A stretch of 64,000 nucleotides of DNA, taken from contig CM029619.1 in NCBI GenBank assembly GCA_017311315.1, positions 27,299,656-27,363,655 of the forward strand, in the 5' to 3' direction. Shown here piece by piece: positions 31,738 to 42,500 of the stretch. The notes beneath the pieces were generated by a model. It was not told the origin of the DNA. It saw only the letters and a program-made list of their open reading frames with translations, and did not search any database. The stretch comes from Dendrocalamus latiflorus (Eukaryota; Streptophyta; Magnoliopsida; Poales; Poaceae). How positions within the stretch are numbered: position 1 is the first letter of the stretch; every line of letters begins with the position of its first letter. The position numbers and the translations under genes are program-made.

Positions 31738-34324
31738 AGGCGCCGTTAACTAAATATGAACATGCGAGGGCTCAAGAAATAATGAGGAACAATCAAGTGC
31801 TTGCATCACTTGGGATTGGCCGATTAAAAGCTATACTAAGCAATACAAGTGCAAGGGTCAAGGATAATGGTCCTCAACATTCAGGATCTTTGTTCGACCA
31901 AGATAGTGTTAACTTATCTGCTGGAGGTTCGAGAACATCAAAGAGAGTGGTGGCACCTCAGCAACAAGAGGAAACTACTAGAGTCACGAGGCAAAAGACT
32001 GCTGCCACCCTAAGCCTGATTGCTGCCACACATGATGAATTGGTGTCTACTACTACAACAAGCCAGAATGAGGAGCATATCCATTCTAGTGATCAAGGCA
32101 AGTGCTTATCCATGCGCTCTGGACACTGATTAGTTATTTTGCTTCTAGATTGGCGCTTGCATTCCCCATTTTCTTTTATTCTTTCCCAAGCATGCGCCAT
32201 TGTCTTATTGACATCTTCATGTTTCTATTAGTCTGATGATTGAATAATTTTATATGGATAGTATAGATAGTTGAGCATCCACTGAAATTTGCTTCAGTCA
32301 TGCATATTATTTAATTTACGCATACATTGAAACAATTAATGAAATATCTAAAACATATTATGTGCTGAACTGCAGTGCACAGCTGATCTAATTAGTGATG
32401 TTACTGCGACATTGTGTCACTAGTGATATAAATTTTGCAGAATTATTGATCCGATTCAGGTTTTGGTCAGAAAGTCTCTGCGGACAGTGATCTTTGCGGT
32501 ACAATATAATTTTTGGCCAAGAATCATTTTCTGCAGTCTCGGTTCTGCAGTCTCGGCAAAGAACTGGACTGTTTAAGCAGAGGGTTAGGCACCAAGGTAG
32601 CAATCCATATAACTGAAGGGAAGAGAAGGCCAGAGGCACCTATGCAAGCCGCAAAGCTTGCATCCGAAGGTGGGATCACACTCAGGCAGCATATACCTAT
32701 ATTTCCACACTGGAAGGAGTACAGGAAGAAGAATGAGGATCAAATTGATAACTACATTGGCAAACTAGCTGTAAGTCTGAATATTTGACTTGTCTAATCT
32801 AAGTGCATTGTGTCCTTTCCATTCTCAACTCTAAATTTGATTATTTTTACTAGGCCCAATTCACCATGGACATCGACTCTAAGCCAGTGAAAGATGCATG
32901 TGTTGATATGCTGAAGCGTGGACAGCGGCAGAGGAGGTATACACTGAAGAAAAAGTACTTTGACGGGGTTCCGGCAAATCAAGTGAGGACTACGTCACCT
33001 GTGAACTGTATGAATGATGACCAATGGAGAGCATTGGTGGAGATGTGGTCATCCCCAAAGCACAAGGTATAACACATATGTTGTATTTTGAATTGTGGCT
33101 GCCAAATGAGCATGCAATAGCTGAAATATGCCATAAGTTGTATTCCAAAAATAAATTATAGTACTGTTTTTCATGAAAGTAGCATGCTGTAGTTTTTTTA
33201 GTATTTACTATTTTTATTACTCCATAATACAAAAGTGTACAGGAAAAGTGTTTGAAGAACCAAACTTTTATACTCAATTACAATACTGTTTTTCATGAAA
33301 GTAGTATGCTGTAGTATTTTTTTAGTATTTACTGTTTCTATTACTCCATAATACAATGTGTGATCTACAGGACAAGTGTTTGAAGAACCAAGTTAATCGT
33401 GAGAAAGTTGTCTTTCAGCAGCGAACAGGCTCTCGGTGCTACATTGCATGTGCTTATGTCGCGGTAAGAAAGTAAACATCTGATGCGTGGTCTTGTTTTA
33501 TGTTTTCTAATTTCATACATTGTGAAAATCCATATTAACAATCCTTCTTGCTGTAATGAATGAATATGGAAATAACTTGTGGAAGTATATGTGAAGTATA
33601 TGTGATATGAATCTTCAAATGTTGGCTGTACTATTCCAATTTGGATCATAATCTAGTCTGTGATATTGTTTCACTAACAGTTTCCATTTGATTACTTACC
33701 ATTTTAGAAGCAAGAAAAGTACAAAGATACAGAGCCCACTGCAATTGATTTGTTCAAGGACACACATTGCAGCAAGAAGTCTGGTTTTAGTGAGTCTGTG
33801 AAGAATGCTATTGTAAGTCCTAGTTTCCTTTTTTTACCTCTTCTACACTTGAAAGCAGTCCTAGTTTCCTTTTTTTACCTCTTCTACACTTGAAAGCAAA
33901 CCTGAGAACATGTAAGATTGAGTTTGAATGGTTATGTTGCTAGGCTTCTATGGACACAATTCGGGCTGAACCAGTACAAGAAGGACAGCAACCAAAGTCT
34001 GATATTCAAGTTGTTGCCCAAGTTCTGCCACAGTCCAGTACATTCCTTCAAAATATCGGCCTTCAATATAGCTCCGGAACAAGCTCAAGAGGTGTTGTTG
34101 CTTCACAAGTGCAAGAGCTACAAGCTCAACTTGAGTCTGAGAAGCAAGAAAAGTCGGGACTTCAGGTACAAGTAGACACCTTGAAGATGCATGCAGAAGA
34201 ATCTGAGGCAACAATGGCAAAGCAATCAGAGGAGATCCAGAATTTGAAGAAGGCACAAGAAGAAAATAACAATCTCCTTCGTCAGCTCATAAACTTCAAA
34301 CAGGTTCAGTTGACTCCTCCCTAA
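31738..34324 (+). CDS. CACTA Transposase_24 (Ptta/En/Spm)-like protein, 3' exons
   Basis: Six exons can be joined in frame: about 31738-32101, about 32581-32770, 32854-33066, 33371-33463, 33708-33812 and 33944-34324. The last five junctions have clean GT/AG sites and phase-0 codons. Exon 3 carries YTLKKKYFDGVP and DQWRALVEMWSS; exon 4 continues NREKVVFQQRTGSR; exon 5 has FKDTHCSKKSGF. These are the core motifs of the plant Ptta/En/Spm transposase family. The last exon ends in a long heptad coiled coil (QELQAQLESEKQEKSGLQ onward), probably for dimerisation. In En/Spm systems TNPA-like partners bind subterminal repeats. The upstream exon(s), possibly 30478-31000, are uncertain, so the start is not fixed. 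The first donor is also uncertain: an AAG|GCAAGT site lies nearby. Confidence 0.65.
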
Positions 34325-35046
34325 ATCCTGAGTAGTCTTGTGGGTGATGGATGACTTTTGGTGAGCTATTGGAGGTCCTCTTGGACTACTTTTGTGGCTG
34401 TACTGTTTCAGCTTGATATGGGCTTGAACTATTTGACATTGGGGCCTATTTTTTAGAAGTTAGCTCTTTGTTCTTGCTGGACCTATTCTTATGAATGTTG
34501 ATAAATGCATATGTATCACAAGTGATGTAATGTTTCAATGAATGCAAATGTATGGCCAGCATGTTAAATTGTGGTAATTGCTTGACTGTAATGTTTTAAC
34601 TATGATGATTGATCGAATGGGACAGCAGCTGCTGATCTATTGGGCTTGTCTGTAATGTGATAATCAGGTTGGGCTGCATGAAGGAATCAGCCCAAACAAA
34701 AATTTAAATGGGCCAAGCCCAAACAACAGTCCCACGTGGATGTTCATGCGGCAGTGGCCTAGTCAATGTTTCATGACATTTACTATGACGGTTTCAGGTG
34801 TCATAAATGTTTATGACCAAAATATATCTGTCATTAAATTAATGACGGTTTTCTCTCCATTGTCACAGAAGGTCCTTAGAGACGCACCTTCTGTGACAAC
34901 AGTGTCTTTGTCACTGAAACGTCATAGATTATGTGTTGTGACAAATATAGCCCTGTTATTGACACTAATTGATCGTCACCGAAGGTCCCATTTGTTGTAG
35001 TGATATCTGGTTAAATCCCCATGTCTGCCCTTGACCGTGGGCACGG

Positions 35047-35058
35047 CTATTCGAATAG
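35047..35058. promoter_or_regulatory. CTATTCGAATAG palindrome
   Basis: Perfect copy of the module, in the solo LTR 25752-38088, just right of the CACTA insertion. Confidence 0.5.
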
Positions 35059-36544
35059 TTTTGACTCTGCAGAGTTCGTACACTTTCACCACAAGAGACA
35101 ATCAACTCATTGCCCCACACGATTCCTTAGTCATGTGGTTGAGTAGACCGTCACAGTGACTGTTCAGAATATCTAGCCCCTTTTGTCATCTCACCCTATG
35201 GGCCGTTCCAACTTGCGGTGGGTCCCATACGTTGCACGGGATGTTCCCCACAGTACTAGTGCTATTCGAGCTCCACTCCCCACAACACTAGTACAACTGG
35301 GAAACTTCACCCTCCACTTGGTATCCCTTTAGGCCTCCCCTTGCCCTTGCATTACCCACACCTAACCACTACCGGTGAGATGAGTCTGGGAGTTTCGATA
35401 AGTTGTATTTTACAGACTTGTGGTTGTACTGTTTTACACGGGATAACATGACAAGATTTTGTCCTTAGAACTACTTGGATGGTTCTACCACATTTCATTA
35501 TTTGTGCGTCCACTGCACCACGTACCAGCCCCCAAACCATCCACCCAGGTATTTAAGCAATATTGGGGTTTTTCGGGAGCACAAAATAACCATACCAATA
35601 TACTCCAGTCATTCCCATCATGACTGCCCAAATCATTTCATAATTACAAGTGAGGATTTTGGGGCATTTAGGTACCCCGATTTACGAGCAATACTAAGCA
35701 ACGCGATATAATAAGGACTTATTTGCGAAAGCTACATTATTATAATTTTACTACGGTGACAAGATTCATTCATCCAAGAGTTTCAACGGGGTAATACTAG
35801 CAAGCATAATATTGGGATTATAACTAGCATCTTTAAAAGTGAAAGTAAATTGCCACATAAAACAATAGCATGCACATGGATAATTTTAAAAGAAATTAAA
35901 TTTGCATAAACATGGGTTCAATATGGTCAAAGTGTTAACTCTCCTTGGTCATAAGCGTCCTGTTCTGGGGTGTCGAGGTTGGCGTCTACTTCAGCTTCTT
36001 CCTCTTGTGCTTCGTAAGCTATTTTACATGCGCGAAAATTGGATAAAATTAGCAAATCACACAAAACATCACCAAAAATTCAAATGAGCTCTAAAATTCA
36101 TGGTTTTCATTCCATTGGACAGATCTTGAATTTAGAAATTTGTTTCATTCAATTTGGAGTTAAAATGAATAAGTTATGCCCATTTAAAGTTCTCAGTTTA
36201 ATTAAATCAAGAAATTATTAAAATCTTGACAGGTGGGTCCCACTTCCTATTTTTAATTTATTCTTTTTCTTTTATTTTCTATGCACTGTGCCTATGACAA
36301 GTGGGCCCAGCTATTATTTAAATAAATTGGGCATGGCCCACATGTCAGTGAGAAGTCCTTGTTTTAATCCAACAGTGGCATTCATGGTGATCATTAATCA
36401 CTAATTAATTGTCATGAGCATCTAATAACTGTGTCTGAACATTAATTATGTTTACTAATTAATTTTGCATTAGTTACTGTATAATCCCTGATTATTCCCT
36501 TAAGTACCCCTTTACTGTCGGTTAACAAAAGACTAAAAACCTCC

Positions 36545-36628
36545 CTTAATACTGCCGGACGGGGGACTCGAACTCAGACCAGCTAGGTGAGATCGCACGG
36601 TGCTAGCCACTCGGTTACACGGTGTTAC
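36545..36628 (-). other. tRNA-like sequence inside an LTR
   Basis: The minus strand reads ACCGAGTGGCTAGCACCGTG (A-box region), then GGTCTGAGTTCGAGTCCCCC (B box). It occupies the same LTR position as 12245-12325, upstream of the GC-rich block. Confidence 0.45.
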
Positions 36629-38786
36629 CTGATAGCAAGGGGCGGGAGAAACCACTTGAATCGGTGGTGTGGGCGTTGGAGCAGAGGAGGCTCGGGGCGG
36701 CGGTCAGGCGGCGAGGGGTGGCCGGAGAGGAGCCGGGGAGGACTAAAATGCATTGCCGGAGTTGAGGGGGTGCCGAAGGTGGTGACATCGGAGACCGGAA
36801 AGAACCGAGGCGGACTAGCGGCGAGCGGCGGTGGTGACTCGGGAGCAAGCTCCGGTGCCAGCGAGGTACGATCTACAGGAGGCACGGGGAAGGCCGGGGA
36901 TGAGCTCACGGCACTCCGGGGATGGCGCGAGAGGAAGGAATCGAGTCTTCTCGGCAGGAATCGGCGGGGAGCGCGGTGGCCGGAGTTGGGGGAGAAGGTG
37001 GGCTTGCCGGCGATTGGGGAACCCCGAGCTCGATTGGCTGCGGTGGGAGGGAGAGCGGTGTGTGGGGAGCCCAATGGGAGCCTTGGCGCCTCTTAAAGGC
37101 AAGCGAGCGGAGCTGGCAACGGGCGCCTGCCCGGGTGGTCGCGTCGGCATCAAGCGGCTCAGCGGCGGTAGCGGGATTTCTGGGATTCGGGGGTGACATC
37201 GCTGCAGCTCTGTGCCGCGCGCGCGACGAGGCGGAGGAAATCTGGCTGCGGCGCAAGATGCTGCAGGCGGTGGCGCGACTTTTGCTAGCGCGCCAGGCGT
37301 GACGCGCGCTGACCGGGACGACGCGCGCAGTAGAGCGGGGAGGTGACCTTGACGGGACGGTGGTGACGCCAGTTCGGGTCGCGCTAGGGACCTTCGGTCC
37401 GAAGTGGTGCCGATCCAAGCAAAAGGGGTTCGGCCCCCTGTCTGAAGGTTGCGAGGCATGGGAGGAAGAAGTACAGTGCGGGGGGTGCTGGGCCGGCTTG
37501 GCAAAAAGAATGGGGAGAGGGGGTTGGGCCACTCGGGTGAAAAGGGCAAAAGGGGAATGGGGTTGGGCCGGCTGGTGGTCGGGCCATTTGGCTGGTCTGA
37601 CCCCCTTTGATTTTTTTTTCTTTTTGTTTTGGTTTGTGTATTTGTGTTCATATATATGTTTTATTCATTTCCCTCTTGCTCACCTAATTTTATATTTATA
37701 TATTCTTGTCACTAAATTTGCAGGTGCAAATTTTTGGTATGTATATTTATATATATATATCCATATATGTTGGTATTTCATTTGCTTGCTTCTATTGTTA
37801 TTTGTGCCATTATTTCCAGAAATGAGATTTTATGTTTCAAATTCAAGTCACTCCCTTTATTTTATGGATCATCTTTACAGATTCGTAATTTAAATTCCTG
37901 CTCTCTATTATTGTACATTTCCTTTTATAACTTCACTAATGTTTGTTTCTTTCAGGAACTTTTCAATGTTTTGGAACCTTAACCAAAATTTAGAGAAACT
38001 CCAAAGGAAATTCAAATTTTCAAGAGAATACATTGCAGAATGATTCAAAAACTTCACATTTTCAAATTCCAAATTTTGGGATGTTACAGTTGTTTTCGGC
38101 TGGGCAAAAAGATAAATGGCCAGGGAGTCATGCTGGATTGTGGAGGTGGCATGGTGATCTTCGGTTGGGGGGAAAGGTAGTGAGATGAAAAAAAAGAGAG
38201 AGGAAGAGACAGGGAAAAAGAGGCTGGCCCCACATGGAAGTGAGAGACAAAAAGAGAATGGAAGAAAAAGAGAAAATGAAGGGCTCAAGCCAAAATTTTG
38301 AAATTTTAATTTTAACATAAAATTTTTAACTTTCCATTGGATTTATTGATTCTTGGAGTTTTGCATGATATTCAAAACATAAAATTTTATTTAAGTTTTG
38401 GATTCAATTTTTGGATTTTTAGTTTAGATTTTAATTCACACTAGGATTTACTAAGTTCTAATTTTGCATGATGTTTAAATTTTTGAATTTTCAGTTTAGT
38501 TACTTAAATGCGAGCTTTTACTATTCTTTTAGCCCCTATTTTTCTTTATCTAGGTAAATTGAATTTCAAATTTTTATTTCCATTATTTTATTATTTTTTG
38601 TTAGGCTCATTACTTGAATTTTGATATCATTCCCAATTATTTACTGGGATACTATTTCTCAATTTATTTGCACAAAACTCAAAAGATTTCAATTAAACCT
38701 TCAGAAGAAATTTGAATGCCAGCAAAACACAAGAAAAAGTTTTAAAAGTTCCATATTTCTAAATACTTGAAATTTAGGACGTTACA

Positions 38787-41542
38787 AACCTACCCCCCTT
38801 AAATGAATCTCGACCCCGAGATTCCGATAGAGTAGGTTCCAGAGTTTTACTTGATGTATCGTCCTTTAGCTTGCAAAGGTAGGAAGCGAGTCCGCACAAG
38901 AAGTGTCAATGCTTGAAGAAGCTAAAAGGTAAAAGAGAGACTTGTACTTCCGGATAGGTCGTGGGCTTCCATATGCTTGTTCTTTGACATTGTTCTCTTC
39001 ACACCTTCATAGAATGGAATAGTCGCACCGTCTATTGGCATTTGATGGTTGTAGAATTCATATTGAGGGGTGGATAGTAATGGCCTATGGCCTAGAGAGT
39101 AAACGGGTTTAGGGATGCAGATATGATGATAAGCATATTTATAGTGGTCTTTTGTCCTTACTAGAATCCTATTTTTATTTCTCAGTTTTGCCAACCACGA
39201 TGATTTAACTATAGGTGTGGCTTGTAGTCCTCATTACTATAAGATTTTTGGCCTTGCAAATCTTCTTGTACTGGTTTGATTAGCTCTAAGTCCAGGTTGT
39301 TGCACCTCCAAACATATACATCACCATAGTTTTTCGACATTTTTGTCTCTTAGTGCTACCCCCTTAAATAAATGACAACTGACATTAGTTGTCTTTTCTA
39401 ACTCCAGGCATGACGAGTCCTATGGCAATTTAGAGACTCATCTGTTGTACTTCGGCTGCGTTGGTCAACAACAAGTTCGTGGAGCAATCCTTGGGGTAAT
39501 GGTCTTGTCCTTTGCAGAGAAAACATGTGACCTTGATCATTGGACACTCTCCTGACGAGTGGCCTTCTTCACAGTGATGTTTTTTTCTTAAATATTGGAA
39601 GATTGTGAAGTCTTCACTTCTACTTGATTGCCTTGGTTTTGGGTTATCAATTATTTCGTTTCTGTGGATCTGATGGGGTTTTCAGCAAAAGGTGAGAGGA
39701 AATAGCATGAGATGATGATTAAATCACGGAGATAGGGTATTCTAAACCCACTCTAACTTTAAAAGAGTATACCCTAAAAATTGAGGTGGTACACAAATCA
39801 CACAAGTTTTTAAAACCATATTTTCCTGTGACCACGAAATATAACGCCTAAGGCAAGAAGGCAGTGCACAGGTCCCAAGTAAAAACTTGTGATAGTACAA
39901 TGTCTATTGGGGAGGCACACATAAGAGGGCACAGGGATCATATACATAGTCTGTTTAAAACAAGACCATCTTATCTTCTTGAAAATTTTTGTCGTTACTA
40001 ACCTTAAATTTTGGGGTAGGGGTGTGAGAAGGGGAACAAAATTTTCTTTTTGAGATCAATGGAAGGAAAAGGAAAGTATCCGGAGGTAATTTGATTGACA
40101 TCGGTACTCACTCTCGTATCGGTGTGTATATATATATTTGAAATACTGAACTTTGAAATAGTCATATTATTATTATTATTTGAAAAGGGAGTTCTCTCTC
40201 TCTTTTAGTATATTCTAATCTCTTCCAATATTCATTTATCAATCAATATACTAATTTCACTCCCATATTATTTCTATGCATATTGCTTAGAATCCAATGG
40301 CCTTGATAATTTAACTCCCACTTTTGTAAATTATACTTAGGCTATCTTCCTTCATCACTTAGTCACGGTATTATTGCTGTCTAAAACTCCAAACTGCGAA
40401 GGTGATTATTTATTTTATTTGATCCACCGATCATATACTTTCTATTGTGTCACCCACCATTTCATTAATCCAGCCATGGGTATCTAATCTTCACATAAAT
40501 TCTAACTTCCACCATAAATTTATAAATCAAATCTCAAATTTCACTATGACTGTATAATCCCAATCTCATATCTACTATTTGCCAACCTATTGACCCTACA
40601 GTCTACTGGAAATCCAATACCTTTACATTCGACCCACCAATCAAACAATTTCCATTGCATCATCCATAATTTTTATTAATCGAATCGGGGTTACCAAATT
40701 CTTATATGAATATGAATTTCTACCACATCCTCATAAATCCGACCACATCCTCATAAATCCAATCTCAGGTTCATTATTTGCCAATTTAATCAGTTCTTCA
40801 TTCTAATGAATATTTAGTATCCTTTACTTTAGATCCATTGATATCTTTTGTGTCATGAATTCCTAATAATCCAATCTCACATTCGCTATCTATCAACTCT
40901 TCAATTTTGAATTGTAATGATCATCCAACATTATTACTTTTAAATCCACCAGTATCATTTGTATCACGACTTCCTAACAATTCAATCATTTCTGTTATTG
41001 ATTTAAAACCATAATTTGTTCTTCCAGTAATCAACCTTATTTTCCATTATCTATCTCTAACTATTTCACTGGCATAACATCCACCAGGAATATTATTAAT
41101 CAAGTTTATATTCCAATAGTTGTTATCATATCTCCAATTACTCAAAATTCAATTAATCCACCTGGTAATCGATCATATGCTATTATTCCACTATTGTAAA
41201 CAAGTCCCGGGAGTTATACATTTTATCAATGTTGTAATCCATTAGTTATTCTGATACTTCCTATTTTTCCAAGAATCAATTAATTCATTTATCTAGTCAA
41301 TCTAATCCTTTAAGCTCCACCAATTTTTTTTATTCCAGCATTCACACTATCGTTTCCTTGCAATGATCAACACAAAACCCACCTATATTTTTATGTGTTC
41401 ACCACAAATATATCTCCTTTACTTACGACTCAATTTATTCTTCTCCATTTTCTTGTAGGAAAAGAAGTGTTTTTCTAACCATGGGTAATAAAACCAAACA
41501 ATGAAAATATGTTTTTACCAATATAGCTTTTTTTCAGAAATA
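38787..41542 (-). other. Internal region of element H, 3' side
   Basis: It begins with the polypyrimidine complement of a PPT (CCTACCCCCCTT). The rest lacks any pol motif I can find. A zinc-knuckle relic sits at 39400-39600. From about 40360 to 41450 it carries the AT-rich TCCACC/CTCCAAAC block also seen at 9120-10030. Native sequence resumes at 49215 beyond CRM-B. Confidence 0.45.
39400..39600 (-). pseudogene. Gag-like zinc-knuckle relic
   Basis: The minus strand encodes HHCEEGHSSGECP, then VTCFLCKGQDHYPKDC. The second is a perfect CX2CX4HX4C knuckle; the first has lost its leading Cys and one residue. A stop follows shortly after. This is the only protein-like signal in H's own internal DNA. 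Confidence 0.5.
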
Positions 41543-41547
41543 ACACC

Positions 41548-42500
41548 TGATGTGACGATGGCCCGATCTTCCGAGAGGTACTGATAAGTCGATTGTGGAG
41601 ATCTCGACGTTGATGATCCAAAGGCTCCGACCAAAACAGATCGAACCCCTCGCAATCACTACACCACTGCTCCGTTGGTTATCAACCGTGCCGAACACGA
41701 TTGACCTCGCCAAGAAGGCTATCTCCTGCAAGCGAATCGAGAACACAAGCAAGAGAGTAAAAGATGCAATCTGAAATTGCGAATAATGTTTAAGTTCACA
41801 AGTTGGGGTTCCTCAAACCGAACATGCGGCGAAACTGCTAAGCAGAATAAACTCTTAAGAAAAACCCGAGGAAAACTAAAGGGGTGCGACCTCCTTAAAT
41901 AGGAGTGGGGGAGGCCGCACTTATCTAACAAAAGGGGATGTGGTACTATTCACGGGTACTGTTCACGTGAACAGTACACCCATGATTAGTGCAGGCCCAA
42001 ATAGTCTAAGTGTGATTACAAGGCCCAAGGCCCACTTTGACTCGGACTGGAAAAGTGACGCCACTTGTTTTGCAGTTTCTGATCGGCTCGGATGGAATTT
42101 CGAGGTGCGACCAGATTCATCTGAAAGTAGACTCCAAGATCTTTCCAACGAGTACTCACGGGCCCCGAGAAACCTTCTAGATCAAAAGTTATGGTCATTT
42201 GAAGTAGACGCTGTCGAGCAGTCCGAATCTGAGTCGAACTCGCGAATATGAGTTGGCTTGCGCTTGACGGTTCCACTTCTACACTTGAGCTCGCGTGGTT
42301 CTTCTCCATGGTTCCTAAGGACAAGAAAATCACAAGTCTTAGGAAGTATCGAATGCTCAGCGGAAATATTATTGACCCCTAAAAACGAGTTTACCTGATA
42401 GTTGAGTTGACGAGCACGTGCCCGAGTGATTGGACCTTGCCCATCATTCATGGAAGCAGTAAGAGGGGTGTTCATATCAATAGAAGTGATGTCCTCATCA
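41548..42500 (-). repeat. CRM-B 3' LTR
   Basis: 953 bp, with TGATGAGGAC...GTCACATCA ends on the minus strand. The first 319 bases encode the C-terminus of gag-pol. Confidence 0.92.
41891..41977 (-). promoter_or_regulatory. CRM-B 3' LTR promoter elements
   Basis: TATA-like CCTATTTAAGGAG (41891-41903, minus strand) lies downstream of a 22-bp perfect palindrome at 41956-41977 centred on CTGTTCACGTGAACAG. The 5' LTR has the same pair at 48600-48612 and 48665-48686; that copy would drive the element. Confidence 0.5.

Larger units (their letters stand above)
29409..35002 (+). mobile_element. CACTA (En/Spm-type) transposon
   Basis: The termini are CACTACAGCACATAGGACC (29409) and, read on the minus strand from 35002, CACTACAACAAATGGGACC; the first 30 bases match at 26 positions. 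The 3-bp duplication ATA (29406-29408, 35003-35005) is diagnostic. Removing the element restores the LTR phrase GAACTATATCTGGTTAA seen intact at 50409. Subterminal TCTGTCATTAA/GTCACTAAG-type repeats occur at both ends. It encodes a Transposase_24-like protein (31738-34324), but I find no TNP2-type transposase, so it likely needs one in trans. Confidence 0.9.
25752..38088 (-). mobile_element. Solo Tekay-like LTR (about 3.9 kb), minus orientation, with nested insertions
   Basis: The plus strand runs TGTTAGACCC (25752) to GGGATGTTACA (38088), flanked by GTTGT at 25747-25751 and 38089-38093. It contains a second LTR (26026-28651) with a 219-bp duplication, and a CACTA element (29409-35002). Its own sequence is 25752-26025, about 28872-29408 and 35006-38088. 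The minus-strand promoter side is GC-rich (36600-37600). No internal region of its own is present, so it is a solo LTR. Confidence 0.8.
14331..38786 (-). repeat. 3' LTR of element H, with nested insertions
   Basis: Own pieces are 14331-15013, 23294-25751 and 38094-38786. The breaks are exact: each is explained by an insertion with a 5-bp duplication (CATGG for 15014-23288, GTTGT for 25752-38088). The minus-strand promoter is probably the GAGTATAAACGGG box at about 25076-25088. Confidence 0.7.

Noticed and set aside
36587..37651. Several overlapping ORFs of 120-278 codons on both strands
   Set aside because: Same reason: GC-rich U3 of a solo LTR. The frames disagree with those open in the equivalent block at 12500-13320.
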